Shown here one piece after another: positions 1 through 9,094 of a DNA stretch of 64,000 nt. The notes under the pieces were generated by a model, which worked only from the letters and a program-made list of their open reading frames with translations, made no database searches and was not told the DNA's origin. The first letter of the stretch is position 1. Each line of letters begins with the position of its first letter. Made by a program: the position numbers and the translations under genes. Origin of the DNA: PALSA-555 sp963821325 (GTDB taxonomy: Bacteria > Actinomycetota > Acidimicrobiia > IMCC26256 > PALSA-555). The stretch covers positions 310,001-374,000 of the forward strand of contig CAWGDC010000006.1 of assembly GCA_963821325.1 (NCBI GenBank), read 5' to 3'.

Positions 1-497
1 GCGCCGAGCGTCGCGGCCAGCGCGACCGCGGTCGTGTCCGAGCCGCCCCGCCCGAGGGTGGTGACGTCCGCCGTGGTGGACACCCCCTGGAACCCGGCGA
101 CGACCGCGATCGCGCCGTCGGCGAGCGTCTCGCGCAACCGGTCGCCGCGCACCTCGACGATCTTCGCCCGCCCGTGCGACGTGTCGGTCAGGATCCCCGC
201 CTGGGACCCGGTGAAGCTCACGGCGTGCTCCCCGCGGTCGAGGATCGCCATGCACAGCAGCGCGATCGAGATCCGTTCCCCGGCGGTCAGCAGCATGTCG
301 AGCTCGCGCGCCGCCGGGCTCGGCGACACCTCATGCGCGAGCCGCTCGAGCTCGTCGGTCGTCGAACCCATCGCGGAGACGACGACGACCACGTCCGAAC
401 CGGCCTGCCGGGTCGCCACGATGTGGTCGGCGACCGCCTGGATCCGGGCAGGGTCCGCCACCGACGTGCCGCCGTACTTCTGCACGACGAGGCTCAC
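1..497 (-). CDS. lysC: Aspartate kinase, N-terminal part (runs off the left edge)
   Basis: Only the first 165 codons are present. The enzyme phosphorylates L-aspartate with ATP, the first step towards lysine, threonine, methionine and diaminopimelate. The start carries the family hallmark KYGGTSV near residue 7, and the truncated end reads GVSTTADVTTLGRGGSDT, the conserved aspartokinase kinase-domain segment. The regulatory ACT domains lie outside the window. The GTG at 497 is chosen because it gives the usual N-terminus SLVVQKYGG; a TACCAT -10 box lies 8 nt upstream, so the mRNA is probably leaderless. It is divergent from the cyclophilin gene. Identification is firm. Confidence 0.93.
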   Translation of the reverse strand, partial: MSLVVQKYGGTSVADPARIQAVADHIVATRQAGSDVVVVVSAMGSTTDELERLAHEVSPSPAARELDMLLTAGERISIALLCMAILDRGEHAVSFTGSQAGILTDTSHGRAKIVEVRGDRLRETLADGAIAVVAGFQGVSTTADVTTLGRGGSDTTAVALAATLG

Positions 498-505
498 GAC
501 CTCCG

Positions 506-511
506 ATGGTA
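506..511 (-). promoter_or_regulatory. -10 box TACCAT of lysC
   Basis: TACCAT on the minus strand, 8 nt before the GTG start. It fits the leaderless pattern seen at about 20 genes of this window. Confidence 0.5.
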
Positions 512-581
512 CCGGTGGGCCCTTCGCCCACCCGGGGTGGTTCCGTCACGTCCCGCCCCACCCGTCGCGGACCGGACTCCC

Positions 582-587
582 TAGACT
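582..587 (+). promoter_or_regulatory. -10 box TAGACT of the cyclophilin gene
   Basis: TAGACT lies 8 nt before the GTG start at 596, so transcription should begin at or next to the start codon. Confidence 0.55.
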
Positions 588-595
588 GCGCCACC

Positions 596-1387
596 GTGTC
601 GAAGGCCTCGCGACGGGAGCGGCAACGCCAGAACCGGGCGGCGCGGCGCGCCTACGAGGAGCGACGGGCCAAGCGTCAGCGGGCGCTGCGGACCGGCCGC
701 CGCTTCGCGATCCTCGGCGTGCCGCTCGTCGTCGTCCTCATCGTCCTCGCCATCACGAACGGCGGCTCCGGCTCCTCGAGCGGCGTGACCTGCCAGCACG
801 CCACGAAGCCCCCGCCGAAGACCACGAAACTCACCGCGCCGCCGATCGGCATCACCCCCTCAGTGACGTACGACGCGACGATCAACACGACCTGCGGCGC
901 CATCACCGTCGCGCTCGACGCCGCGCAGTACCCGAAAGCGGCAAACAACTTCGTGTCGCTCGCCAACCAGGGCTTCTACGACAAGATGGCGTTCGTCCGG
1001 GCCGCGAAGGGCTTCGTCGTGCAGGCCGGCAGCCCCGACCAGAGCAACTCGACCACGAACACCGGGCCCGGGTACAACGTCCAAGCCGAGGTGCCGACGA
1101 CCGCGCCCGGCGGGTCGGCCTACCCGATCGGCACCGTCGCGTTCGCCACCGGCGGCTCCGACCCGGCGGGCACCGCCAGCTCACAGTTCTTCATCGTGAC
1201 CGGCAAGGAGGCCCTCAACCTGCCGCCCACCTACGCGATCATCGGCCGGGTGACGAAGGGCCTCAACGTCGCGCAGCAGATCGACACGTTCGCGCCCTCG
1301 AAGGGCGACGGCCCACCCACGACCGTCGTGGTCATCAAGTCGGTGCGCATCACCACCCCGACGAGCGCGACGACGCCGAAGTCCTGA
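596..1387 (+). CDS. Membrane-anchored cyclophilin-type peptidyl-prolyl isomerase
   Basis: A 263-residue protein that should catalyse cis-trans isomerisation of prolyl bonds in folding proteins. A strongly basic N-terminus (residues 1-36) is followed by one membrane helix (about 37-54), so the catalytic domain sits outside the membrane. The cyclophilin domain (about 85-255) shows FVRAAKGFVVQAGSP (the catalytic arginine region) and SSQFFIVTG. The GTG at 596 is preferred over an upstream start at 506 because the -10 box TAGACT lies just before it and the sequence upstream of 596 looks non-coding. It converges on the S51-like gene, whose end is 10 nt away. Confidence 0.88.
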   Translation: MSKASRRERQRQNRAARRAYEERRAKRQRALRTGRRFAILGVPLVVVLIVLAITNGGSGSSSGVTCQHATKPPPKTTKLTAPPIGITPSVTYDATINTTCGAITVALDAAQYPKAANNFVSLANQGFYDKMAFVRAAKGFVVQAGSPDQSNSTTNTGPGYNVQAEVPTTAPGGSAYPIGTVAFATGGSDPAGTASSQFFIVTGKEALNLPPTYAIIGRVTKGLNVAQQIDTFAPSKGDGPPTTVVVIKSVRITTPTSATTPKS

Positions 1388-1397
1388 CCGGCCGTCC

Positions 1398-2113
1398 CTA
1401 CAGGTCGTCGAGGCGCTCGACCGGCGCGCCCGCCGCGTACCGCACCGCGTCGCGGCCCTGGTAGACGGTCACGGTGCCGGCGCCCGCCACGCGCCAGCCG
1501 CCCGCCGCGTCGCGGATCAGCGCGGTGTGCGCGTCGATCCCGACCAGCCGGGCCCGATCCGGCAGCAGGTCGATCGACCGCTCGCGGAGATGCTCGGCGG
1601 CGCTGCCGTGGTACGGGAACACCGCGAGCCGCGAGACCACCCCCAGCCCCACCGTGTACGCGCCCCCCGCGGGTCGACCATCGGGTCGCACAGCAGCGTG
1701 GCGCCGGCACCGGACGCGGCGAGCACCCCACCCGAGTGATAGGCGGCGAGCATGGCCTCGAACAACTTCGAGTCCTTCAACACCGAGCGGAGATGCAGCG
1801 GTGACCCGTCGGCGAGGTACACGAACCGCGCCTTGCGCACCGTCTCGGCGATCGTGGTGTCCTCGGCCTCGCCCCGGTGCAGGACCATCAAGGGACGGGC
1901 GGTGACGCCCAGCGACTCGAGGTACGCCGCGGCCCGGTCGGCGGCCCGCTCGGGATGCTCGAACGCCGCCGCGGTCGGGAGGACGACGACCTCGTCGGTG
2001 CCCGACGTGGCGAGCAGCTCGGCGTCGAACTCGCGGCAGCCGTCGCTCCACTCGCCGCCGCCGATGAGGGCCAACGTCCCCACCCCGCGCACGGCCCCTT
2101 TGGCGACCGGCAT
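1398..2113 (-). CDS. S51/cyanophycinase-like protein, broken by one frameshift
   Basis: The protein has the class I glutamine-amidotransferase-like fold of the S51 family (dipeptidase E, cyanophycinase). It starts with LALIGGGEW and continues through FVYLADGSPLHL. The nucleophile elbow reads AASGAGA, where active S51 enzymes have GxSAGA, so the catalytic serine seems displaced or absent; a peptidase role is therefore doubtful. The frame breaks near 1670 in a G-rich run: the C-terminal half (VGLGVVSRLAVFPYHG to LDDL) lies in another frame and ends at 1398. One inserted base restores about 238 residues. The ATG at 2113 has a TAGAGT box 6 nt upstream. Substrate unknown. Confidence 0.72.
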
Positions 2114-2119
2114 CGGCGC

Positions 2120-2125
2120 ACTCTA
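2120..2125 (-). promoter_or_regulatory. -10 box TAGAGT of the S51-like gene
   Basis: TAGAGT on the minus strand, 6 nt before the ATG at 2113; leaderless type. Confidence 0.5.
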
Positions 2126-2162
2126 ACGGGACCCCGGCGTCTCCTCGGGCGGCGCCGTGCCC

Positions 2163-2168
2163 CATACT
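2163..2168 (+). promoter_or_regulatory. -10 box CATACT of the DnaJ-domain gene
   Basis: CATACT lies 7 nt before the ATG at 2176. It sits back to back with the S51-like promoter. Confidence 0.5.
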
Positions 2169-2175
2169 GGGCGAC

Positions 2176-2673
2176 ATGGCGACGGTGACCGTCCGGCGCA
2201 GCGACCTGTACCAGGTGCTCGGGGTCACCCCGACCGCCACCGCCGACGAGATCGGGGTGGCGTTTCGCACCCAGGCCCGCCGGCTGCACCCCGACCGCAA
2301 CCCCGGCGACGCCGACGCCGCCGAGCGCTTCAAGGTCCTCACCCTCGCGTACCAGACCTTGATGCGGCCCCGCAGCCGCGACGCCTACGACCGGCGCCAC
2401 CTTCCCGGGGGCGCGCCGGCTGCGCCCGCGACCGTCGCCCGCCACCACGAGCCGTTCTTCCGCACCGCCGGTCGGGCCCGGGCCGCCGTCGTGTCCGGCG
2501 TGGCGCTCTTCGTGCTCGGCGTCGCGGCCGCCGTGGCGCTCCTCGTCGTCGACACCGGCGGGGCGGCCGAGACCGTGACCTTGTGGATCGCCGCGGTGAA
2601 GCTGCTCGTGTGCGGGCCGGTGCTCACCGTGGCGGGCGCCCTCCGTCTGCGCCATTTTGCTACTGGGCGGTAA
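2176..2673 (+). CDS. J-domain protein with two C-terminal membrane helices
   Basis: A 165-residue protein. Residues 10-75 form a J domain with the HPD motif at 38-40, which stimulates DnaK ATPase. There is no Gly/Phe-rich region, zinc finger or substrate-binding domain as in full-length DnaJ. Two hydrophobic segments follow (about 107-127 and 137-155), so the J domain is tethered to the inner face of the membrane, where it would recruit DnaK. The client is unknown. The gene is leaderless and is followed 36 nt later by the hydroxybutyryl-CoA dehydrogenase gene, which has its own ribosome site. Confidence 0.82.
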   Translation: MATVTVRRSDLYQVLGVTPTATADEIGVAFRTQARRLHPDRNPGDADAAERFKVLTLAYQTLMRPRSRDAYDRRHLPGGAPAAPATVARHHEPFFRTAGRARAAVVSGVALFVLGVAAAVALLVVDTGGAAETVTLWIAAVKLLVCGPVLTVAGALRLRHFATGR

Positions 2674-2709
2674 CCTTCGTCCGTTGCCCGGCCGGACGAA
2701 GGAGACGGG

Positions 2710-3567
2710 GTGGAGGTCAAGCGGATCGGCGTCGTGGGCGCCGGGATCATGGGCGCCGGCGTCGCCGAGGTGGCCGCGAAGTCGGGGTTCGAGGTGGTCG
2801 TCCGGAGCCGGGCGCAGGCCAGCGCCGACGCCCTCCTCGCCGGCGTCGAGAAGTCGCTCACCAAGCAGGTCGAGAAGGGGACGCTCGACGACGGGGAGCG
2901 GACCGCGACCCTCGGCCGCCTCCAGGTGGTGACCGACCTCCGCGAGCTCGCCCCGTGCGACCTGGTCCTCGAGTCGATCGTCGAGGACCTCCCGACCAAG
3001 GCGCACCTCTTCACCGAGCTCGACCGGGTGTGCGCCGACGACGCCATCCTGGCGACGAACACCTCGACGCTCCCGGTCGTCGAGCTGGCCATGGCCACCG
3101 GCCGACCGGACCGGGTGTGCGGCATCCACTTCTTCAACCCGGCGCCGGTGATGAGCCTCGTCGAGGTCGTCCGGGCCATCACCACCTCCGACGAGACCCT
3201 CGGCACCGCCCGGGCCTTCGCCGAGCGGTGCGGCAAGACGGTCGTCGACGTCCGCGACCAGGCCGGGTTCATCGTCAACGCGCTCCTGTTCCCGTACCTG
3301 AACAACGCGGTGAAGCTGCTCGAGGCCGGGGTGGCCACCCGCGACGACATCGACGCAGCGATGCAGGGCGGCTGCAACTTCCCGATGGGGCCGCTCAGCC
3401 TGCTCGACCTCGTCGGCCTCGACACGAGCCTCGCGATCCTCGAGGCCCTCTACGCCGAGTTCAAGGATCCCAACTACGCGCCGGCGCCCCTGCTGCGCCG
3501 CCTGGTCAGCGCCGAGCGGTACGGCCGAAAGTCCGGTGCGGGGTTCTACGAGTACCGGCGCCGCTGA
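2710..3567 (+). CDS. 3-hydroxybutyryl-CoA dehydrogenase
   Basis: A 285-residue NAD(P)-dependent dehydrogenase that interconverts acetoacetyl-CoA and 3-hydroxybutyryl-CoA. The Rossmann motif GAGIMG is at residues 10-15, the catalytic histidine is in HFFNP (140-144), and the C-terminal dimerisation domain has the typical NFPMGPLSLLDLVGLD. Length matches FadB2/Hbd. An AAGGAG site at 2698-2703, 6 nt before the GTG, fixes the start. MeaA follows 52 nt downstream on the same strand. With the thiolase and Ccr elsewhere in the window it supplies the 3-hydroxybutyryl-CoA branch of the ethylmalonyl-CoA route. A role in fatty acid oxidation is also possible. Confidence 0.9.
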   Translation: MEVKRIGVVGAGIMGAGVAEVAAKSGFEVVVRSRAQASADALLAGVEKSLTKQVEKGTLDDGERTATLGRLQVVTDLRELAPCDLVLESIVEDLPTKAHLFTELDRVCADDAILATNTSTLPVVELAMATGRPDRVCGIHFFNPAPVMSLVEVVRAITTSDETLGTARAFAERCGKTVVDVRDQAGFIVNALLFPYLNNAVKLLEAGVATRDDIDAAMQGGCNFPMGPLSLLDLVGLDTSLAILEALYAEFKDPNYAPAPLLRRLVSAERYGRKSGAGFYEYRRR

Positions 3568-3619
3568 GCGGCCCTGCCGGGCGCCGGACGGGACGGCGGG
3601 GACCGCCGGGAGGACGAGA

Positions 3620-5610
3620 ATGGAGCCGATGACCGACCGGCCGTGGCTCATGCGGACCTACTCGGGGCACTCCTCCGCCGCCGCCTCGAACGAGCTGTAC
3701 CGCACCAACCTCGCGAAGGGCCAGACCGGCCTCTCGGTGGCCTTCGACCTGCCGACCCAGACGGGCTACGACCCCGACCACCCGCTCGCCCGGGGGGAGG
3801 TCGGGAAGGTCGGGGTCCCCGTCCCGCACCTCGGCGAGATGCGGGCCCTCTTCGATGGCATCCCCATCGAGGACATGAACACCTCGATGACCATCAACGC
3901 CACCGCCATGTGGCTCCTCGGCCTCTACCTGGCGCTCGCCGACGAGCGCGGCGTCGACCCGGCGGTGCTGGCCGGCACGACCCAGAACGACATCGTCAAG
4001 GAGTACCTGAGCCGCGGCACCTACATCTTCGGGCCCGAGGCGTCGCGTCGCCTGACCGTCGACCTGATCTGCCACACGGTCCGCCAGGTGCCCCGGTGGA
4101 ACCCGATCAACGTGTGCTCGTACCACCTCCAGGAGGCCGGCGCGACCCCCGTCCAGGAGATCGCCTACGCGCTCGCCACCGCCCTCGGGGTGCTCGACGC
4201 GGTACGCGACTCCGGCCAGGTCCCCGCCGACGAGCTGCCCCGCGTCGTCGGGCGGATGTCGTTCTTCGTGAACGCGGGCATCCGCTTCGTGGAGGAGATG
4301 TGCAAGCTCCGGGCCATGGGCCGGCTCTGGGACCAGCTCACCGCCGAGCGCTACAGCGTCACCGACCCGACCCTCCGCCGGTTCCGCTACGGGGTGCAGG
4401 TCAACTCGCTCGGGCTCACCGAGGCGCAACCCGAGAACAACGTGCAGCGCATCGTGCTCGAGGCGCTCGCCGTCACCCTGTCCCGCGACGCCCGAGCCCG
4501 AGCCGTGCAGCTCCCCACGTGGAACGAGGCGCTCGGGCTGCCCCGACCCTGGGACCAGCAGTGGTCGCTGCGCATCCAGCAGGTGCTCGCCTACGAGACC
4601 GACCTGCTCGAGTACGGCGACCTCTTCGAGGGCTCCCCCGTCGTCGAGGCCAAGACCGCCGAGCTCGAGGAGCAGGCCCGCGCCGAGCTCGCCTGGGTGC
4701 TCGACGGCGGCGGCGCGTTCGAGATGATCGACGCGATGAAGGGCCGACTGGTGCAGAGCCACGCCGAGCGGCGTCGCCGCATCGAGGACGGCGAGCTCCC
4801 CGTCGTCGGGGTGAACACCCTCACCGAGACCGCCGCGTCGCCGCTGCTGACCGACGACGCCGAGCACATCCTCGTGGTGGACCCAGCCGCCGAGGCCGCG
4901 CAGCTCGAGGGCCTCGCCCGCTGGCGCGCCGAACGGGACGACACGGCGGTGCGGGCCGCGCTCGACGACGTCCGCCGCGTCGCCGGCACCGACGAGAACC
5001 TGGTGCCGGCGACGATCGCGCTCGCCCGGGCCGGCGGGACCGTCGGCGAGTGGGCCGACGCGCTGCGCGACACGTTCGGCGAGTACCGGGCGCCCACCGG
5101 TGTCGGCGCCGCGGTGTCGGCCCCCACCGGTGATCTGCGCGCCGTCCGCGAACACCTGCGCGTCGTCGCCGAGGAGCTGCACGGCCCGCTGCGCCTCCTC
5201 GTCGCCAAGCCCGGCCTCGACGGGCACTCCAACGGGGCGGAGCAGCTCGCCGTCGCCGCCCGCGACGCCGGCTTCGAGGTCATCTACCAGGGGATCCGCC
5301 TCACCCCGGCGCAGATCGCCGCGGCGGCCCGCGACGAGGACGTCGACGTCATCGGGCTCTCGATCCTCTCCGGCTCGCATCGCGAGCTCGTCCCCGACAC
5401 GCTGCGCCGCCTCCGCGACCACGGCGTCGACGCCCCGGTGGTCGTCGGCGGGATCATCCCCGACGCCGACCAGCGCGCCGCTGCTGCGCCGCCGGCGTGG
5501 CCGCCATCTACACGCCGAAGGACTTCCGGCTCGCGGCGATCGTCCGCGACCTCGCCGAGCTGGCCGCCGAGCACCGGCGCCGCCAGCAGGCCCCCGCCCA
5601 CGCGGGCTGA
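3620..5610 (+). CDS. meaA: Ethylmalonyl-CoA mutase-type B12 mutase MeaA, frameshifted near the C-terminus
   Basis: An adenosylcobalamin-dependent acyl-CoA mutase with the catalytic barrel and B12-binding domain in one chain of about 663 residues, as in MeaA. The N-terminus RPWLMRTYSGHSSA and the segment YGVQVNSLGLTEAQPENN agree closely with streptomycete MeaA as I recall it, favouring ethylmalonyl-CoA (to methylsuccinyl-CoA) over methylmalonyl-CoA as substrate. The cobalamin signature is D534-x-H536-x-x-G539. Near 5480-5500 the frame slips; the correct end (GVAAIYTPKDFRLAAIV) continues in another frame to the TGA at 5608-5610. A GGAGG site 6 nt upstream supports the ATG at 3620. Confidence 0.87.
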
Positions 5611-5803
5611 CACCGAACCGACAGAGAGCCGTCAGGTTTCTGTCGCGGTGGCGTAATCCTCCCGCGCCGCCCCCGCAACCGGGCTGCTTGACCCTGAGAC
5701 GGTCGTTCCGCAACGCCGCCGAACGGCACAGGCCAGGCGCCGAGTTCGTCGGCGTGCCCGACCGGCAGCGCTGCGGCGCCGCCGACCAGAGAGGAGAACC
5801 GAG

Positions 5804-7363
5804 ATGGCGGAGACCGCCGCTACGAGCAGCGGGGAGATGAAACGCAGCCTGACCCTGACTGGCGTCACGGTGAACGCGATGGCGCTGATCGCGCCGGGTG
5901 CGTTCCTCTGGACGACGTTCCAGGCCCAGTCGGCGTTGGCGAACGGCGGCAAGTCCACGGCGACCGACATGTGGACCGGCCTGCTGTTCGCGCTGGTGCT
6001 CGCCCTGCTCACGGCGTACAGCTACAGCGAGCTGGCGCGCATCTACCCGGACGCAGGGACCGGGTCGAGCTACTACTTCGCCGAGGCCGCGTTGCTCGAC
6101 AAGGCGAGCCCGGCGCATCGGCGATTCGCTCGGTTCGCGAAGCTGAGCGTCGGATGGATCAGCCACCTGTACTACTGGATCTACCCGGGGATCATGGTGG
6201 CGTTCACCGCGACCCTGTTCGGGTACATCTACAGCGCGGTGATCGGGGGCACGCTGTCGTATTCTGCGTTAGGCACCGTGGCGGTCATCTTCGCGTTCGT
6301 CACCGGCTACATCGCGTACCGCGGGATCACGCGGCTCGACGATGGTCTCGATCATCATCCTGACGATCCAGACGTGTCGCTGGTCGCTGCTCAGCATCTG
6401 GTTCATCGCCTATCGGATCGGGAACCCGTACGCTGCACTACGAGCTGGCGAACGCGACGAAGGTGCTGATCCCGCACAGCTTCGTCAACCTGCTGTACCA
6501 GTCGACGATCGCGATCCTGCTGCTCGTCGGATTCGAATCGATCACCGCACTGGGAGCGGAGGCGATCCGGCCCGAGAAGGACATCAAGCGCGGTGTCCTG
6601 ATCAGCCTCATCATCCAGGGTGGCTTCTGCTACCTGCTCGAGTACTTCGCGGCGAACTTCGCCATCGCGAAGGAGACAATCTCGTCGGGGCAGCGGCAAG
6701 ACGCTCATCACGGGCTACAACGCGGCGGCCGCCGATTCGGCGCCGATCGGTCGATGCTGAAATCGACGGTTGGGAGCGGGGGCACCACGGTGTCGGTGCT
6801 CGTCGCCTTCACCGTGCTGCTGGCGCTGATCGGGACGACGCTCGCCTGCCTGAACACCGGCGTGCGGGTCACGTACTCGATGGCGAAGGACAAGGAGATG
6901 CCGGGGTTGCTCGGCTTGCTGCACGGGCGGTTCGCGACGCCGCACGGCGGGATCTGGGTCCTCGTGGCCATCTCGGCGGCGCTCGGCGATGTTCGGAGCC
7001 AACCCGCACCAGGTCGACAACCTGACCCAGATCACGTTGGCGTCCAACACCGGGACGTTCCTCGTGTACGGGTTCACGTGCGTCATCGCCCTGATCGCGT
7101 TCGCGAGTCGTCACGACAAGCATCCGATCAAGCACTTCCTGATACCCGGGGTCGGCGCGCTGATGAACATCGCCGAGCTCCTCGGCGTCGTGTACATCGC
7201 CGTGAACGCGTCGGGCACCTCACCGGGCGACGCCTTCAAGGCGCTCGGCGTCGTGGTGGTGTGGTGCGTCATCGGGGTGGTGTGGGTGCTCTCGAACCCG
7301 AACATGCGAGGGAAGAAGGTGTTCCACGATCCCGGCCAACGCGAGGCGGTCGCCGTCACCTAG
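5804..7363 (+). pseudogene. APC-family amino acid permease, several frameshifts
   Basis: Membrane transporter of the amino acid-polyamine-organocation superfamily, about 520 residues if repaired. Pieces in order: an N-terminal part with TVNAMALIAPGAFLW and LARIYPDAGTGSSYYF (5804 to about 6340), a short piece with SIWFIAYRIGNPYA (to about 6450), a middle part with LLVGFESITALGAEAI (from 6463), and a C-terminal part from about 6989 ending PNMRGKKVFHDPGQ. At least four frame breaks (about 6340, 6455, 6690-6765, 6988) prevent one open frame. The start has an AGGAGA site. A strong hairpin follows the stop. It is either a decayed gene or the worst-sequenced part of the window; the transported amino acid cannot be told. 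Confidence 0.78.
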
Positions 7364-7388
7364 ACGAGCGAGCGAACTGCTGGGAGCG

Positions 7389-7420
7389 GAAGGGAGCCGG
7401 GCCAGCGCCCGGCTCCCTTC
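7389..7420 (+). terminator. Hairpin terminator after the permease gene
   Basis: A perfect 14-bp stem (arms 7389-7402 and 7407-7420) with a CAGC loop, 26 nt after the permease stop. The downstream arm ends in TTC but there is no long T run, as is usual in GC-rich actinobacteria. Confidence 0.75.
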
Positions 7421-7494
7421 GCGTCGGCCCGGAACGCCGGGGCCGGGGTCCGGCGGCGATCGGTACAGGAACCGGCCCGCAGGAGGTGAAGGCC

Positions 7495-7639
7495 GTGGTG
7501 GTGATCGTCTTCGTGCTGCTGCGTCCCCGTCGTGGTGATCCTCGCCGGGACCTGGGCGTGGCGCTACCAGCTCCGGGCGCTGAGCCTGTTCCGCCGCGCG
7601 CCGAGCGGCGCGGGCCCGCCTCCCGGAGCGTGCGCTTGA
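7495..7639 (+). CDS. Tiny membrane protein, probably one frameshift
   Basis: A short gene of about 47 codons that I do not recognise. An AGGAGG site at 7481-7486 precedes GTG codons at 7495 and 7498. The product opens with a hydrophobic run (VVVIVFVLL), and after one slip near 7522 continues VPVVVILAGTWAWRYQLRA and ends GPPPGACA at the TGA 7637-7639. It would be a single-helix membrane protein with a short basic tail. Support comes from its isolation between two strong hairpins (7389-7420 and 7644-7666), which makes it look like a separate transcription unit. Confidence 0.35.
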
Positions 7640-7643
7640 CCGA

Positions 7644-7666
7644 GGTCGCGGTCACCGACCGCGACC
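7644..7666 (+). terminator. Hairpin after the tiny membrane gene
   Basis: A perfect 10-bp inverted repeat (7644-7653 and 7657-7666) with a three-base loop, starting 4 nt after the stop codon at 7639. A second small hairpin follows at 7691-7705 (6-bp stem, 3-nt loop). From there to 7877 I see nothing else. Confidence 0.65.
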
Positions 7667-7877
7667 GGGTCGATCTCCTGGTCCAGACATCCGAGCGACG
7701 CTCGGTGTCAGCGGTTCGCGGTGGCGGTCGACGCTCCATCGTGCGCCCTCGCCACCCTGCGCAAGTGGCACGATAGATCAGGCGCGACTGCTGCTGATCG
7801 TCCCCCCGGGGTCGCAACATCGTGCGGTTCCGACGCCTCGATGGCCTCGAGGCGCTCACGCTTGCGCCGGGTCGCGG

Positions 7878-8171
7878 ACTAGGACGACGGGTCGCGGCCC
7901 TGGCGGGCCGCGGCGGTGACCGCGCCCCGGATCCAGAACAGGCCGACCCCGATGAAGAAGACGCCCGGGATCGAGCTTCCAGCTGGCGGTCAGCGCGACG
8001 AAGGCCACGATCGCCGCACGCCGACCCAGGCGACGCCGACGGCCAGGAGGAAACACCGGCGGGCTCGGCCGCCGCCCGACTTGGCCGGGCGGACGTTCTC
8101 GTCCGGCGTGCGCGGCTTCGCACGGGCCGCGATTCGACGACCGGACGACGGCGTTTGCGAGACCCGGCCAT
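7878..8171 (-). CDS. Small membrane protein with a basic N-terminus, frameshifted
   Basis: Not recognised. Reading leftwards from the ATG at 8171 gives a very basic soluble stretch, then hydrophobic runs in other frames (FLLAVGVAWVGV, then AAIVAFVALTASWKLDPG, then FIGVGLFWIRGAVTAA), ending RQGRDPSS at a TAG near 7879. At least two single-base slips are needed to join them. The result is a protein of about 95 residues with two or three membrane helices. A TAGGGT box (8181-8186) lies 9 nt upstream of the ATG, matching the leaderless pattern. It is divergent from the phosphatase gene. Confidence 0.4.
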
Positions 8172-8180
8172 GCGCGTCGC

Positions 8181-8186
8181 ACCCTA
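8181..8186 (-). promoter_or_regulatory. -10 box TAGGGT of the small membrane gene
   Basis: TAGGGT on the minus strand, 9 nt before the ATG at 8171; leaderless type. Confidence 0.4.
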
Positions 8187-8216
8187 GCGCGCGCCTCGCG
8201 TCGCGCGCCGGCGGCG

Positions 8217-9093
8217 ATGAGCGACGACTTCCCGCGTCGAAGGGCCCGGCAACGGAAGCCTCGCCGCGCGACGGCGTCGTCGCGAAACTGTCGTGGGCCT
8301 TTCGGTCCGAGCCGGGACCGGTGCGAGAGACGAACGAGGACTACGCCGGCGCGTTCGTGCCCACCGTCCCCGACGACGCCTGGGACCGCGGCCCGCTGCT
8401 CGTCGTCGCCGACGGGATGGGCGGCCACGCCGCCGGGGAGATCGCCAGCGCGGTGGCCGTCGAGGCGGCGCTGGACGCCTGGACCCGTGGGACGCCGAGC
8501 CGCGCCGCCGCAAGCCGTGCGGTCCGCGCTGCGGGCCGCGAACACCGCGGTGTACGACGCGGCGCTCGAGCCGGACCGCCGCGGGATGGGCACCACGATC
8601 GTCGCGGTCACCCTCGCCGGGCCGAGAGGCGATCATCGGTCACGTCGGGGACAGCCGCGCCTACCTGGTGCGACGGCGAGGAAGGCCTCCAGCTCACCGG
8701 CGACCACAGCCGCGTCGGGGAGATGGTGCGGATGCGGCTCCTCTCCCCCGAGGAGGCCGCCCGGCATCCCGCACGCTCGCAGCTGACCCGCAGCCTCGGC
8801 GCCGACCCAGCGGTGCAGGTCGACCTCACCCGTCAGCCGATCGAGGAGGGCGACGCGCTCGTGCTGTGCACCGACGGGCTGTGGGACCTGGTCGTCGCGC
8901 GCCGAGATGGTCGACGCCGTTCGCGACGAGCGACGATCCCACGTCCGCGCCGGCACTCGCCGACACGATCGTGGAGCTGGCGGTGAAGCGCGGGGCACCC
9001 GATAACGTGACGGCCGCCATCATCATCGTCACGTCGGCGCTGCCCCTCCCCGCCGCCGGCGGACGCCGGCTCTTCCGTCGGGGACGGACCTGA
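8217..9093 (+). pseudogene. PP2C-family Ser/Thr phosphatase, multiple frameshifts
   Basis: A metal-dependent protein phosphatase. Family motifs follow in order but in changing frames: RETNEDYA, VVADGMGGHAAGEIAS, MGTTIVAVTLAG, IGHVGDSRAYLVR, QLTGDHSRVGEMV, LVLCTDGLWDLV and RGAPDNVTAAIIIV. The aspartates of DGMGG, GDSR, TDGL and DNVT, which hold the two metals, are all present. About five slips (near 8235, 8500, 8625, 8670 and 8900) break the frame. There is no membrane segment. The start is uncertain; the ATG at 8217 is the best candidate. The stop is one base from the start of the kinase gene, so the two form a kinase/phosphatase pair. Confidence 0.78.
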
Positions 9094-9094
9094 G

